Counted from the stretch's first letter, positions 8,792 through 19,505 are shown. The stretch: 64,000 nt of DNA from Rhodoferax sp. (GCF_028689295.1 NZ_JAQTWL010000002.1:62001-126000); one strand, 5' to 3'. The notes: a model not told the origin generated them from the letters alone. Made by a program: numbers and translations.

Positions 8792-10513
8792 ATGACCAAC
8801 AACGCGCAATCCCCCGAACTGACCGACGGGTTTCATCTTGTCATCGACGCCATGAAGCTCAATGGCATCGATACCATTTTTACGGTACCCGGCATTCCCA
8901 TCACCGACTTTACGCGCATGGCCCAAGCCGCAGGTATTCGCGTCATTTCGTTCCGTCACGAACAGCACGCTGGAAACGCGGCGGCCGCTGCCGGTTTTCT
9001 GACCCAGAAACCAGGCATTTGCATGACGGTTTCTGCGCCCGGCTTTCTCAATGGTTTGACTGCGCTGGCCAACGCCACTACCAACTGCTTCCCGATGATC
9101 CTCATCAGCGGTTCGAGCGAGCGCGAGATCGTTGATTTGCAGCAGGGCGATTATGAGGAAATGGACCAACTCGCCATCGCCAAGCCACTGTGCAAGGCCG
9201 CCTTCCGCGTGCTGCATGCCCAAGACATCGGCGTTGGCATTGCGCGCGCCATTCGGTCGGCTGTGTCAGGTCGCCCGGGCGGTGTCTATCTGGACTTGCC
9301 GGCCAAGTTGTTCGGTCAGACCATGGACGCTGAAGCAGGCAAGAAATCCTTGATCGAAGTCGTTGATCCGGCACCGCGCCAGATCCCTGCGCCGGATGCT
9401 GTGCAGCGTGCGCTGGACATGCTCAAAGGTGCCAAGCGCCCGCTCATTCTGCTCGGCAAGGGTGCCGCCTACGCCCAGGTGGATGCCGACATTCGCGCAT
9501 TGGTCGAGACCACCGGTATTCCTTATCTGCCCATGTCCATGGCCAAGGGCCTGATTCCCGACAATCACGATCTGTCCGCCTCGGCAGCCCGGTCGTATGT
9601 GCTGGCTGAAGCCGACGTGGTGCTGCTGGTGGGGGCGCGCCTGAATTGGCTGCTGTCGCACGGCAAGGGCAAAACCTGGGGCGGCCCGAACGCCGCTACC
9701 CGTCAATTCATCCAGATCGACATCGCGCCGACCGAAATCGACAGCAACGTCGCCATTGCTGCTCCGCTGATTGGCGATATCGGCTCCTGCGTCTCGGCAC
9801 TGCTGGCGGGCATGGGGGCCAACTGGTCCAAGCCGCCTGCCGACTGGACCGGTGCCATTACCGAGCGCAAGGACAAGAACCTGGCCAAGATGGCAGCCAC
9901 CCTGACGCTGAATCCGTCACCGATGAACTTCCACGGCGCCCTGGGCGCCATCCGCGACGTGATCAAGGCGCGTCCGGATGCCATCGTCGTCAACGAAGGC
10001 GCCAACACGCTGGACTTTGCCCGCAGCATTGTTGACATGTACCAGCCGCGCAAGCGCCTTGACGTCGGCACCTGGGGCATCATGGGGATCGGCATGGGTT
10101 ATGCCGTCGCCGCTGCCGTGGTGACCGGCAAGCCGGTGATCGCGATCGAGGGCGACAGCGCCTTCGGTTTCAGCGGTATGGAAGTCGAGACCATTTGCCG
10201 CTACAACCTGCCGGTCTGCGTGGTCGTGTTCAACAACAACGGTATCTACCGCGGCACCGATGTCAATGCCTCGGGCGGTGCCGATGTCGCCCCCACGGTG
10301 TTCGTCAAGGGCGCGCGCTACGACAAGATGATGGAGGCGTTCGGCGGTGTCGGTGTGCACGCGACCACGCCACAGGAACTGACGCTGGCCCTGAATGCGG
10401 CTATTGCCAGCGGCAAGCCGACCCTGATCAATGCCGTCATCGACGAAACAGCGGGCACCGAGAGCGGCCGCATCACCAACCTGAATCCCAAGAGCGCTGC
10501 GCTCAAGAAGTGA
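8792..10513 (+). CDS. oxc: Oxalyl-CoA decarboxylase (ThDP-dependent)
   Basis: 573 aa; [51 protein letters not shown] and [37 protein letters not shown]; followed by formyl-CoA transferase genes. Confidence 0.96.
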   Translation: MTNNAQSPELTDGFHLVIDAMKLNGIDTIFTVPGIPITDFTRMAQAAGIRVISFRHEQHAGNAAAAAGFLTQKPGICMTVSAPGFLNGLTALANATTNCFPMILISGSSEREIVDLQQGDYEEMDQLAIAKPLCKAAFRVLHAQDIGVGIARAIRSAVSGRPGGVYLDLPAKLFGQTMDAEAGKKSLIEVVDPAPRQIPAPDAVQRALDMLKGAKRPLILLGKGAAYAQVDADIRALVETTGIPYLPMSMAKGLIPDNHDLSASAARSYVLAEADVVLLVGARLNWLLSHGKGKTWGGPNAATRQFIQIDIAPTEIDSNVAIAAPLIGDIGSCVSALLAGMGANWSKPPADWTGAITERKDKNLAKMAATLTLNPSPMNFHGALGAIRDVIKARPDAIVVNEGANTLDFARSIVDMYQPRKRLDVGTWGIMGIGMGYAVAAAVVTGKPVIAIEGDSAFGFSGMEVETICRYNLPVCVVVFNNNGIYRGTDVNASGGADVAPTVFVKGARYDKMMEAFGGVGVHATTPQELTLALNAAIASGKPTLINAVIDETAGTESGRITNLNPKSAALKK

Positions 10514-10581
10514 TTGAGACCGATAGCAGTTTTCTTCAAACTATCAGCCAACAGACCCACCCCAATCGTTAACCCCTAGAC

Positions 10582-11858
10582 AAGGAAAGACAAACATGAA
10601 CAAACCCCTCAACGGCATCAAGATCATCGACTTCACGCACGTGCAAGCGGGCCCGGCCTGCACGCAGATGCTGGCCTGGTTCGGTGCCGACGTGATCAAG
10701 GTGGAGCGCCCGGGCTCGGGCGACGTGACGCGCTCGCAACTGCGCGACATCCCCAACGTGGACGCGCTGTACTTCACCATGCTCAACAGCAACAAGCGCT
10801 CGCTAACGCTCGACACCAAGACCGCAGAAGGCAAGGCGGTGCTCGAGAAAATGATCAAGGAATCCGACGTCATGGTGGAAAACTTCGGCCCGGGCGCACT
10901 CGACCGCATGGGCTTCTCCTGGGAACGCATCCAGGAAATCAACCCCAAGATGATCCTGGCCTCGGTCAAGGGCTTCAGCGATGGCCACGAATACGAAGAC
11001 CTCAAAGTCTATGAAAACGTGGCCCAGTGTGCCGGCGGCGCGGCCTCCACCACCGGCTGGTGGAAAGGCGAGCAATCGGGCCCGATGATCTCGGCAGCGG
11101 CGCTGGGTGACACCAACACCGGCATGCACCTGGCCATCGGCATCCTGACCGCCTACATCGGCCGCCAGCAAACCGGCAAGGGCCAAAAAGTGGCCGTGGC
11201 CATGCAGGACGCCGTGCTCAATCTGTGCCGCGTCAAAATGCGCGACCAACTGCGCCTGGACACCGTGGGCTACCTGGAAGAATACCCCCAGTACCCGCAC
11301 GAAACCTTCTCCGACGTGGTGCCGCGCGGCGGCAACGCCGGCGGCGGCGGCCAGCCTGGCTGGATCCTCAAGTGCAAAGGCTGGGAAACCGACCCCAACG
11401 CCTACATCTACTTCACCATCCAGGGTCAGGCCTGGTCACCGATTTGCGACGCCCTGGGCAAACCCGAATGGAAGACCGACCCGCTCTACATGACGCCCAA
11501 GGCGCGCCAGCCCCACATCATGGACATCTTCGCCACCATCGAAGACTGGCTCAAGGACAAGACCAAATACGAAGCCGTTGACATCCTGCGCAAGTTCGAC
11601 ATCCCGTGCGCGCCGGTGTTCTCCATGAAAGAGCTGCTGCACGACAAGTCATTGCGCGCCAGCGGCTCCATCGTCGAAGTGCCGCACAAGGAGCGCGGCA
11701 GCTACTGGACCGTGGGCAGCCCGATCAAGTTCTCCGACCTCAAGCCCGAGATCACCGCCTCGCCCCTGCTGGGCGAGCACACCGATGGCGTGCTGGCCGA
11801 GCTCGGCTACAGCGCCGAACAAATTGCGGCTCTGCACGCCGCCAAGGCCGTGTAAAGA
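10582..11858. repeat. Direct repeat copy 1 (1277 bp) covering the frc copy 1 coding region
   Basis: Matches 13563..14839 at constant offset 2981. The only difference found is T11831 versus C14812 (synonymous). Confidence 0.95.
10596..11855 (+). CDS. frc: Formyl-CoA:oxalate CoA-transferase (YfdW-like), copy 1
   Basis: 419 aa; [35 protein letters not shown] and [30 protein letters not shown] glycine loop of Frc/YfdW. Confidence 0.96.
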   Translation: MNKPLNGIKIIDFTHVQAGPACTQMLAWFGADVIKVERPGSGDVTRSQLRDIPNVDALYFTMLNSNKRSLTLDTKTAEGKAVLEKMIKESDVMVENFGPGALDRMGFSWERIQEINPKMILASVKGFSDGHEYEDLKVYENVAQCAGGAASTTGWWKGEQSGPMISAAALGDTNTGMHLAIGILTAYIGRQQTGKGQKVAVAMQDAVLNLCRVKMRDQLRLDTVGYLEEYPQYPHETFSDVVPRGGNAGGGGQPGWILKCKGWETDPNAYIYFTIQGQAWSPICDALGKPEWKTDPLYMTPKARQPHIMDIFATIEDWLKDKTKYEAVDILRKFDIPCAPVFSMKELLHDKSLRASGSIVEVPHKERGSYWTVGSPIKFSDLKPEITASPLLGEHTDGVLAELGYSAEQIAALHAAKAV

Positions 11859-11893
11859 TGGTCACCTGAAAACTTTGGTTTTCCGGTCACCTG

Positions 11894-11925
11894 ACAACGG
11901 CGCTCACCTTGGGCGCCGTTGTTGT
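11894..11925 (+). terminator. Rho-independent-like terminator after frc copy 1
   Basis: ACAACGGCGC (11894-11903) / GCGCCGTTGT (11913-11922), 10-bp perfect stem, then TTG. Confidence 0.65.
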
Positions 11926-12047
11926 TTGCAGGATTGCGCAAACGGCTGATGCCGTCCGATCGTCACCTGGCTCAAAAATAGCGATTGAGGGTGCCATGGG
12001 TGATTAAAATTACCGGCTGACACCATTCACCAATCGATCAAAAATTT

Positions 12048-13295
12048 ATGAGCAAAGCATTAGACGGCGTTCGCATTCTTGACTTCACGCACGTCCAGTC
12101 AGGACCCACTTGCACCCAACTGTTGGCCTGGTTTGGCGCCGACGTCATCAAGGTGGAGCGCGCCGGAGAAGGCGATGCCACACGCGGGCAGTTGCGCGAC
12201 ATTCCGAACGTGGACAGTCTGTACTTCACCATGCTCAACCACAACAAGCGCTCGATCACGCTGAACACCAAAAAGCCCAAAGGAATGGAGGTGCTCAACC
12301 GGCTCATCAAGGAGTGCGATGTGCTGGTGGAAAATTTTGCCCCGGGCGCGCTCGATCGCATGGGCATCACCTGGGAGCACATCCAGAGCATCAACCCGCG
12401 CATGATCGTGGCTTCGGTGAAGGGTTTTGGCCCGGGGCCTTATGAGGATTGCAAGGTCTATGAGAACGTGGCGCAATGCGCGGGGGGGTCTGCCTCCACC
12501 AGCGGTTTCGACGACGGCCCGCCGATGGTCACTGGTGCCCAGATTGGCGACAGTGGCACCGGCCTGCACTTGGCGCTCGGTATCGTGGCGGCGCTGTACC
12601 AACGCAACAGCACCGGACGCGGGCAAAAGGTGCTGGCGCCGATGCAGGACGCCGTGCTCAACCTGTGTCGCGTCAAGCTGCGCGACCAGCAGCGCCTGGA
12701 GCGCACCCACACCTTGCACGAGTACCCGCAGTATCCCGATGGCAAGTTCGGCGACGCGGTGCCGCGCGCCGGCAACTCGTCGGGTGGCGGCCAGCCCGGC
12801 TCGATCCTGAAGTGCAAAGGCTGGGAGACCGACCCCAACGCCTACATTTACTTCATCACGCAGGGAGCCGTCTGGCCCGAAGTGTGCAAGGTGATCGGGC
12901 AGGAAGACTGGCTCACCGACGAGGCTTTTGCCACCCCGTCTGCGCGTCTGCTGCACCTCAAACCGATTTTTGCCCGCATCGAACAATGGACCATGACCAA
13001 AACCAAGTTCGAGGCCATGGAGATTCTCAACCAGCACGACATTCCGTGCGGGCCGATTTTGTCGATGAAGGAAATTGCCGAAGATGCTTCGCTGCGCGCC
13101 ACCGGCACCATCGTCGAGGTCGACCACCCCACGCGTGGCAAATATCTGTCGGTGGGTAACCCGATCAAGATGTCGGACAGTCCGACCGAAGTCACCCGAG
13201 CGCCCCTGTTGGGCGAGCACACCGAAGAGGTGCTGGGCCAGCTTGGCTTCAGCGCCGAACAGGTGGCCCAATTGCGTGCCGAGTCGGTGATCTGA
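12048..13295 (+). CDS. Formyl-CoA transferase-like CoA-transferase, divergent paralog
   Basis: 415 aa, clearly homologous to the flanking frc copies; glycine loop reads [11 protein letters not shown] instead of [11 protein letters not shown]. Confidence 0.9.
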   Translation: MSKALDGVRILDFTHVQSGPTCTQLLAWFGADVIKVERAGEGDATRGQLRDIPNVDSLYFTMLNHNKRSITLNTKKPKGMEVLNRLIKECDVLVENFAPGALDRMGITWEHIQSINPRMIVASVKGFGPGPYEDCKVYENVAQCAGGSASTSGFDDGPPMVTGAQIGDSGTGLHLALGIVAALYQRNSTGRGQKVLAPMQDAVLNLCRVKLRDQQRLERTHTLHEYPQYPDGKFGDAVPRAGNSSGGGQPGSILKCKGWETDPNAYIYFITQGAVWPEVCKVIGQEDWLTDEAFATPSARLLHLKPIFARIEQWTMTKTKFEAMEILNQHDIPCGPILSMKEIAEDASLRATGTIVEVDHPTRGKYLSVGNPIKMSDSPTEVTRAPLLGEHTEEVLGQLGFSAEQVAQLRAESVI

Positions 13296-13455
13296 CCAGG
13301 TTGTTCGTTCGCCCCAAGGGCGCGGCGCCAACACCGCGGGTTGCACCCCCAGCAAGCACCCCGAATGGCATCCGGGTGGTGTATCCATACCATGGCGCTC
13401 GCGGTTTGATTTTGACGCGTCCGGCTCAGGGTAATAGTGTCAATTGTTCCAAAAA

Positions 13456-13469
13456 TTGACCATGGTCAA
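13456..13469. promoter_or_regulatory. Putative Crp/Fnr-type operator TTGACCATGGTCAA upstream of frc copy 3
   Basis: Near-identical to the oxc operator. About 55 bp of surrounding sequence (ATTGTTYC.AAAATTGACC.TGGTCAATGG.GA.TTT ... TATCAT) also aligns with the oxc promoter. Confidence 0.6.
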
Positions 13470-13562
13470 TGGTGAATTTCGAATCCATTTTTATCATCCA
13501 CGACAGCGCTAAAGAGCATCCTCTTTTGGCCCGCTTCAATGACGTTTTTGTCGGATAGATAA

Positions 13563-14839
13563 AAGGAAAGACAAACATGAACAAACCCCTCAACGGCATC
13601 AAGATCATCGACTTCACGCACGTGCAAGCGGGCCCGGCCTGCACGCAGATGCTGGCCTGGTTCGGTGCCGACGTGATCAAGGTGGAGCGCCCGGGCTCGG
13701 GCGACGTGACGCGCTCGCAACTGCGCGACATCCCCAACGTGGACGCGCTGTACTTCACCATGCTCAACAGCAACAAGCGCTCGCTAACGCTCGACACCAA
13801 GACCGCAGAAGGCAAGGCGGTGCTCGAGAAAATGATCAAGGAATCCGACGTCATGGTGGAAAACTTCGGCCCGGGCGCACTCGACCGCATGGGCTTCTCC
13901 TGGGAACGCATCCAGGAAATCAACCCCAAGATGATCCTGGCCTCGGTCAAGGGCTTCAGCGATGGCCACGAATACGAAGACCTCAAAGTCTATGAAAACG
14001 TGGCCCAGTGTGCCGGCGGCGCGGCCTCCACCACCGGCTGGTGGAAAGGCGAGCAATCGGGCCCGATGATCTCGGCAGCGGCGCTGGGTGACACCAACAC
14101 CGGCATGCACCTGGCCATCGGCATCCTGACCGCCTACATCGGCCGCCAGCAAACCGGCAAGGGCCAAAAAGTGGCCGTGGCCATGCAGGACGCCGTGCTC
14201 AATCTGTGCCGCGTCAAAATGCGCGACCAACTGCGCCTGGACACCGTGGGCTACCTGGAAGAATACCCCCAGTACCCGCACGAAACCTTCTCCGACGTGG
14301 TGCCGCGCGGCGGCAACGCCGGCGGCGGCGGCCAGCCTGGCTGGATCCTCAAGTGCAAAGGCTGGGAAACCGACCCCAACGCCTACATCTACTTCACCAT
14401 CCAGGGTCAGGCCTGGTCACCGATTTGCGACGCCCTGGGCAAACCCGAATGGAAGACCGACCCGCTCTACATGACGCCCAAGGCGCGCCAGCCCCACATC
14501 ATGGACATCTTCGCCACCATCGAAGACTGGCTCAAGGACAAGACCAAATACGAAGCCGTTGACATCCTGCGCAAGTTCGACATCCCGTGCGCGCCGGTGT
14601 TCTCCATGAAAGAGCTGCTGCACGACAAGTCATTGCGCGCCAGCGGCTCCATCGTCGAAGTGCCGCACAAGGAGCGCGGCAGCTACTGGACCGTGGGCAG
14701 CCCGATCAAGTTCTCCGACCTCAAGCCCGAGATCACCGCCTCGCCCCTGCTGGGCGAGCACACCGATGGCGTGCTGGCCGAGCTCGGCTACAGCGCCGAA
14801 CAAATTGCGGCCCTGCACGCCGCCAAGGCCGTGTAAAGA
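13563..14839. repeat. Direct repeat copy 2 (1277 bp) covering the frc copy 3 coding region
   Basis: See 10582..11858; a single synonymous difference was seen. Confidence 0.95.
13577..14836 (+). CDS. frc: Formyl-CoA:oxalate CoA-transferase (YfdW-like), copy 3, protein identical to copy 1
   Basis: 419 aa identical to the 10596..11855 product. Confidence 0.96.
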   Translation: MNKPLNGIKIIDFTHVQAGPACTQMLAWFGADVIKVERPGSGDVTRSQLRDIPNVDALYFTMLNSNKRSLTLDTKTAEGKAVLEKMIKESDVMVENFGPGALDRMGFSWERIQEINPKMILASVKGFSDGHEYEDLKVYENVAQCAGGAASTTGWWKGEQSGPMISAAALGDTNTGMHLAIGILTAYIGRQQTGKGQKVAVAMQDAVLNLCRVKMRDQLRLDTVGYLEEYPQYPHETFSDVVPRGGNAGGGGQPGWILKCKGWETDPNAYIYFTIQGQAWSPICDALGKPEWKTDPLYMTPKARQPHIMDIFATIEDWLKDKTKYEAVDILRKFDIPCAPVFSMKELLHDKSLRASGSIVEVPHKERGSYWTVGSPIKFSDLKPEITASPLLGEHTDGVLAELGYSAEQIAALHAAKAV

Positions 14840-14922
14840 ACACCTTTTGGCTGCGCAGGTTTTTATCAGGCTGGCAACAGGTAACACGAATGACGCCGCT
14901 GCATCGCTGCGGCAAGAAAACA

Positions 14923-16620
14923 ATGAACCCGAAAATTATCCCCATCGCTGTACAGCAGGTTTCAAAAGAACGCAAACGGCAAGCCCCCAAAGGGCGTCGC
15001 GTCGATCCTGTTGCTTTGGCCGAGGTGCAATCCTTGCTGGGTGATGCGTCGCGACAAGCCGATTTGCTGATAGAGCATTTGCACAAGCTGCAGGATCGCT
15101 TCGGCCATTTGTCGGCGCCGCACCTGGCCGCCTTGGCGCAAGAGATGCGCATGGCGCAAACAGAGGTCTATGAGGTGGCCACTTTCTACCACCATTTCGA
15201 TGTGGTCAAGGAGGGCGAGGCCGCGCCTGCCGCGCTCACGGTGCGCGTCTGTGACGGCTTGTCCTGCGAAATGGCGGGCGCGCGCGAATTGCTGGTCAGG
15301 CTGCCGGCGCTGCTGGGCCGGGAAGTGCGTGTCATTGCCGCCCCCTGCATCGGGCGCTGCGAGCAGGCACCGGCGGCGGTGGTCGGGCAGAACCCGGTGC
15401 CGCAGGCCACCTGCGAGTCGGTGGCGACCGCGGTGGCCGAGGCTGCCGTCACGGACGTTCCCGAGGGCTTTATCGATGCCGCCAGCTACCAGGCCGGTGG
15501 CGGCTATGCACTGCTCAGGGAATGCGTCAGCGGTGCACGCGATGTCGAATCAGTCATCAAAACCATGGAAGATTCCGGTCTGCGGGGATTGGGTGGCGCC
15601 GGTTTTCCGTCGGGACGCAAATGGCGTATCGTCCGCGCTGAAGCCAGCCCGCGGCTGATGGCGGTGAACATCGACGAGGGCGAGCCGGGCACGTTCAAGG
15701 ACCGTTTTTACCTGGAACGCGATCCACACCGCTTTCTGGAAGGCATGCTGATTGCCGCCTGGGCCGTGGGCATTGCCAAAATCTACATTTACCTGCGCGA
15801 CGAATATCATGGCTGCCGCGCCCTGCTGGAGTCCGAGCTGGACAAGCTGCGTTCGGCCCCGCCCATGGCGGACATGCCGCAGATCGAGCTGCGCCGCGGC
15901 GCGGGCGCTTACATCTGCGGCGAAGAGTCGGCCATGATCGAATCGATCGAAGGCAAACGCGGCATGCCGCGCCTGCGCCCGCCCTACGTGGCGCAAGTGG
16001 GTCTGTTCGGGCGGCCCACCCTGGAGCACAACTTTGAAACCCTTTACTGGGTGCGCGACATCCTGGAAAAGGGCAGCGCCTGGTTCAGCGCGCATGGGCG
16101 CAACGGCCGCAAGGGTTTGCGTTCATTCTCGGTTTCAGGGCGCGTCAAGAATCCGGGGGTCAAGCTGGCCCCAGCCGGTATCACGATCCAGCAACTGATC
16201 GACGAATACTGCAGTGGCATGCAGGAGGGGCACACCTTTTACGGTTACCTGCCTGGCGGCGCCTCGGGCGGCATCCTGCCCGCGTCGATGAACCAGATTC
16301 CGCTCGATTTCGACACCCTTCAACCTTACGGCTGCTTTATCGGCTCGGCCGCCGTGGTGGTGCTGTCAGACCAAGACAGCGCCGTTGGCGCGGCACGCAA
16401 CCTGATGCGGTTTTTCAAGCATGAGTCGTGCGGCCAATGCACGCCTTGCCGTGTCGGCACAGCCAAGGCGGCCGATTTGATCGACCAACCCAAATGGGAC
16501 CTGGCCCTGATTGCAGAACTGTCGAACGTGATGCGCGATGCTTCCATTTGCGGTTTGGGGCAGGCTGCGCCCAACCCCATGGACAGTGTTGTCAAGTATT
16601 TTCCACACGAGCTGAGCTGA
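14923..16620 (+). CDS. NAD-dependent formate dehydrogenase, fused gamma-beta (NuoE-like + NuoF-like) subunit
   Basis: NuoE-like 2Fe-2S motif (CDGLSC...CIGRC) followed by NuoF-like GLRGLGGAGFPSGRKW, GAYICGEESAMIESIEG and SCGQCTPCRVGT; an alternative ATG lies at 14890. The 14587 ORF start is an extension inside frc. Confidence 0.9.
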   Translation: MNPKIIPIAVQQVSKERKRQAPKGRRVDPVALAEVQSLLGDASRQADLLIEHLHKLQDRFGHLSAPHLAALAQEMRMAQTEVYEVATFYHHFDVVKEGEAAPAALTVRVCDGLSCEMAGARELLVRLPALLGREVRVIAAPCIGRCEQAPAAVVGQNPVPQATCESVATAVAEAAVTDVPEGFIDAASYQAGGGYALLRECVSGARDVESVIKTMEDSGLRGLGGAGFPSGRKWRIVRAEASPRLMAVNIDEGEPGTFKDRFYLERDPHRFLEGMLIAAWAVGIAKIYIYLRDEYHGCRALLESELDKLRSAPPMADMPQIELRRGAGAYICGEESAMIESIEGKRGMPRLRPPYVAQVGLFGRPTLEHNFETLYWVRDILEKGSAWFSAHGRNGRKGLRSFSVSGRVKNPGVKLAPAGITIQQLIDEYCSGMQEGHTFYGYLPGGASGGILPASMNQIPLDFDTLQPYGCFIGSAAVVVLSDQDSAVGAARNLMRFFKHESCGQCTPCRVGTAKAADLIDQPKWDLALIAELSNVMRDASICGLGQAAPNPMDSVVKYFPHELS

Positions 16621-16657
16621 TCTTGACAGCAGCCCCAGAAGTCTAAAGAGAATCACC

Positions 16658-19483
16658 ATGAATGCGATTACCAGGCGTGAATTGGCGCAACTCGATGCGC
16701 CGCTTGTCACCTTCAGTCTCAACGGGCGCGAGGTGACGGGGCAGGCCAGCGAGTCCCTGCTGCAGGTCGCCGAGCGCGAGGGCATTGAAATCCCCCACCT
16801 TTGCTACAAGGAAGGTCTGGAGGCGGTCGGCAACTGCCGCTCCTGCATGGTCGAAATCAATGGTGAACGGGTGCTGGCGCCTTCGTGCTGCCGCAACCCG
16901 GCGCCGGGCATGAAGGTGGTGACGGACAGCGCGCGCGCGCTGGCTTCACAAAAACTGGTGCTTGAACTGCTGCTTTCGGACATGCCCGAGAAGGCCTACA
17001 CGCGCCACAACGAGGTTGATCACTGGGCTGGCAAGATAGGGGTTGGCAAGCCGCGTTTCAAGGCGCGCCAGCAGGTCAGGCAAGACCTGTCGCATCCGGC
17101 TATTGCCATCAACCTGGATGCCTGCATCCAGTGCACCCGTTGCCTGCGTGCCTGCCGCGACGAGCAGGTCAACGACGTCATCGGACTGGCGTTTCGCGGC
17201 AACCAGGCCAAAATCGTGTTCGACATGGACGACCCCATGGGGTCTTCCACCTGTGTCGCCTGCGGCGAGTGCGTGCAGGCGTGTCCCACGGGTGCGCTGA
17301 TGCCGGCGCGCGAGGCTGCGCTGGCAGTGCCTGACAAACAGGTGGCCTCGGTCTGCCCGTATTGCGGCGTGGGTTGCCAATTGACCTACAACGTCAAGGA
17401 CAACAAGATTCTTTTTGTCGAAGGGCGCGACGGACCGGCCAACCACGGCCGGCTGTGCGTCAAGGGGCGTTATGGTTTTGACTATGCGCACCACCCGCAG
17501 CGCTTGACCCAGCCCCTGATCCGGCGCGCCGATGCGCCCAAGCGCGGCGACTTCACCATGGACCCGGCGCGGGTCATGGACGTGTTTCGCGAGGCCACAT
17601 GGGAAGAAGCGCTGGCGCTGGCGGGTGGCAAACTAAAGCAGATCCGTGACCAGTACGGCAAAAAATCACTGGCAGGCTTTGGCTCGGCCAAGGGCAGCAA
17701 CGAAGAAGCCTACCTGTTTCAGAAGCTGGTGCGCACCGGCTTCGGCAGCAACAATGTGGACCATTGCACCCGTCTGTGCCATGCCTCGTCGGTGGCTGCC
17801 TTGCTCGAAGGCATCGGTTCGGGCGGCGTTTCGAACCCGGTGATGGACGTGACCCAGGCCGAGGTGGTCATCGTCATTGGTGCCAACCCCACCGTGAACC
17901 ACCCGGTGGGCGCGACCTGGATCAAAAATGCGGTCAAGAACGGCACCAAACTGGTGGTCTGCGACCCGCGCCGCTCCGACATGGCGCGCCTGGCGCACCG
18001 TTTCCTGCAGTTCAAGCCCGACACCGACGTGGCCCTGCTCAATGCGATGATGCACGTCATCGTGCACGAGGGCCTGGTCAATCAGGACTTCATCGCCAGC
18101 CGCACCATCGGTTTTGAGGAGCTGCGCAAAAATGTCGAGGGTTACAGCCCCGAGGTCATGGCGCCGATTTGCGGCATCGATGCCGACACCATCAAATACG
18201 TGGCGCGACTCTATGCCACCTCCAAAGCCTCCATGATCCTGTGGGGTATGGGCGTTTCGCAGCACATCCATGGCACGGACAATGCCCGCTGCCTGATTGC
18301 GTTGGCCCTGATGACTGGCCAGATCGGCCGCTCCGGCACCGGCCTGCACCCCCTGCGCGGCCAAAACAATGTGCAGGGCGCGTCTGATGCCGGCCTGATT
18401 CCCATGATGTACCCCGACTACCAGTCGGTGTCCGATCCGCAGGTGCAGGCCCGCTTCGAATCCAGCTGGAAGCTGCCCGCAGGCAGCCTGGACAACAAGC
18501 CCGGCCTGACCGTGATCGAGGTCATGCACGCCATCAAGCGGGGCGAGGTGCGCGGCATGTACATCATGGGCGAAAACCCGGCCATGTCGGACCCGGACGT
18601 GCACCATGCGCACGAGGCGCTGGCAGCGCTGGACCATCTGGTGGTGCAGGACATCTTCCTGACCGAGACGGCCTACCTGGCCGATGTCATTTTGCCGGCC
18701 AGCGCCTTTCCGGAAAAAACCGGCAGCTTTACCAACACCGACCGCCTGGTGCAAATGGGGCGTCAGGCGATCACGCCACCCGGCAACGCCAGGCAGGACT
18801 TGTGGATCATCGAGCAAATGGCGGCCCGTCTCGGTCTGGACTGGCAGTACGCCGATGTTTCCCAAGTGTTCGACGAAATGCGCCACACCATGCCCAGCAT
18901 TGGCGGCATCACCTGGGACCGGCTGGAGCGTGAGCATGCGGTCACCTACCCGTGTGTGGCCGAAGGCGACCCGGGCGAGCCGGTGGTGTTCGTTGACAGC
19001 TTCCCGAGGGAATCCGGCCGCGCCCGCTTTGTCCCGGCCGACATCATTCCGGCCAACGAGCGTCCCGACGCCGAATACCCCATGGTGCTGATCACCGGAC
19101 GCCAACTGGAACACTGGCACACCGGCAGCATGACGCGGCGCGCCACGGTGCTCGATGCCATCGAGCCAGATCCGGTGGTTTTGATGCACCCGCTCGACCT
19201 GGCCGCGCTGGGTGGCAAACCCGGCGATGTAGTCACCTTGGCATCCCGCCGCGGCACGGTATCGCTGTACGCCCGGGCCGACGAGAGCTCGCCGCGCGGC
19301 GCGGTGTTTGTGCCGTTTTGCTACTACGAGGCGGCGATCAACAAGTTGACCAACGCCGCGCTGGACCCGTTCGGCAAGATACCCGAATTCAAATACTGCG
19401 CCATTCGTGCCACCCTGGGCGGTGAAGCCCCGGTGCAGAGCAGCTATGGCGGTGGCCAGGCACTGTTGTTGGCGACCCACTGA
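16658..19483 (+). CDS. fdsA: Formate dehydrogenase alpha subunit (Mo-bisPGD, FdsA-like)
   Basis: 941 aa; N-terminal 2Fe-2S ferredoxin-like domain, CIQCTRCLRAC and CVACGECVQACPTG clusters, CPYCGVGCQLTY, VDHCTRLCHASSVAALLE with Cys at the usual Mo-ligand (Sec/Cys) position. Confidence 0.94.
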   Translation: MNAITRRELAQLDAPLVTFSLNGREVTGQASESLLQVAEREGIEIPHLCYKEGLEAVGNCRSCMVEINGERVLAPSCCRNPAPGMKVVTDSARALASQKLVLELLLSDMPEKAYTRHNEVDHWAGKIGVGKPRFKARQQVRQDLSHPAIAINLDACIQCTRCLRACRDEQVNDVIGLAFRGNQAKIVFDMDDPMGSSTCVACGECVQACPTGALMPAREAALAVPDKQVASVCPYCGVGCQLTYNVKDNKILFVEGRDGPANHGRLCVKGRYGFDYAHHPQRLTQPLIRRADAPKRGDFTMDPARVMDVFREATWEEALALAGGKLKQIRDQYGKKSLAGFGSAKGSNEEAYLFQKLVRTGFGSNNVDHCTRLCHASSVAALLEGIGSGGVSNPVMDVTQAEVVIVIGANPTVNHPVGATWIKNAVKNGTKLVVCDPRRSDMARLAHRFLQFKPDTDVALLNAMMHVIVHEGLVNQDFIASRTIGFEELRKNVEGYSPEVMAPICGIDADTIKYVARLYATSKASMILWGMGVSQHIHGTDNARCLIALALMTGQIGRSGTGLHPLRGQNNVQGASDAGLIPMMYPDYQSVSDPQVQARFESSWKLPAGSLDNKPGLTVIEVMHAIKRGEVRGMYIMGENPAMSDPDVHHAHEALAALDHLVVQDIFLTETAYLADVILPASAFPEKTGSFTNTDRLVQMGRQAITPPGNARQDLWIIEQMAARLGLDWQYADVSQVFDEMRHTMPSIGGITWDRLEREHAVTYPCVAEGDPGEPVVFVDSFPRESGRARFVPADIIPANERPDAEYPMVLITGRQLEHWHTGSMTRRATVLDAIEPDPVVLMHPLDLAALGGKPGDVVTLASRRGTVSLYARADESSPRGAVFVPFCYYEAAINKLTNAALDPFGKIPEFKYCAIRATLGGEAPVQSSYGGGQALLLATH

Positions 19484-19505
19484 CATGCTTAAACCAGCGG
19501 CAAGC

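Noticed and set aside
14587-14922. N-terminal extension of the FdsGB ORF into frc copy 3
   Set aside because: The same out-of-frame peptide exists in frc copy 1 (11606-11869); it is just the alternative frame of frc. The real start is ATG 14923 or 14890.
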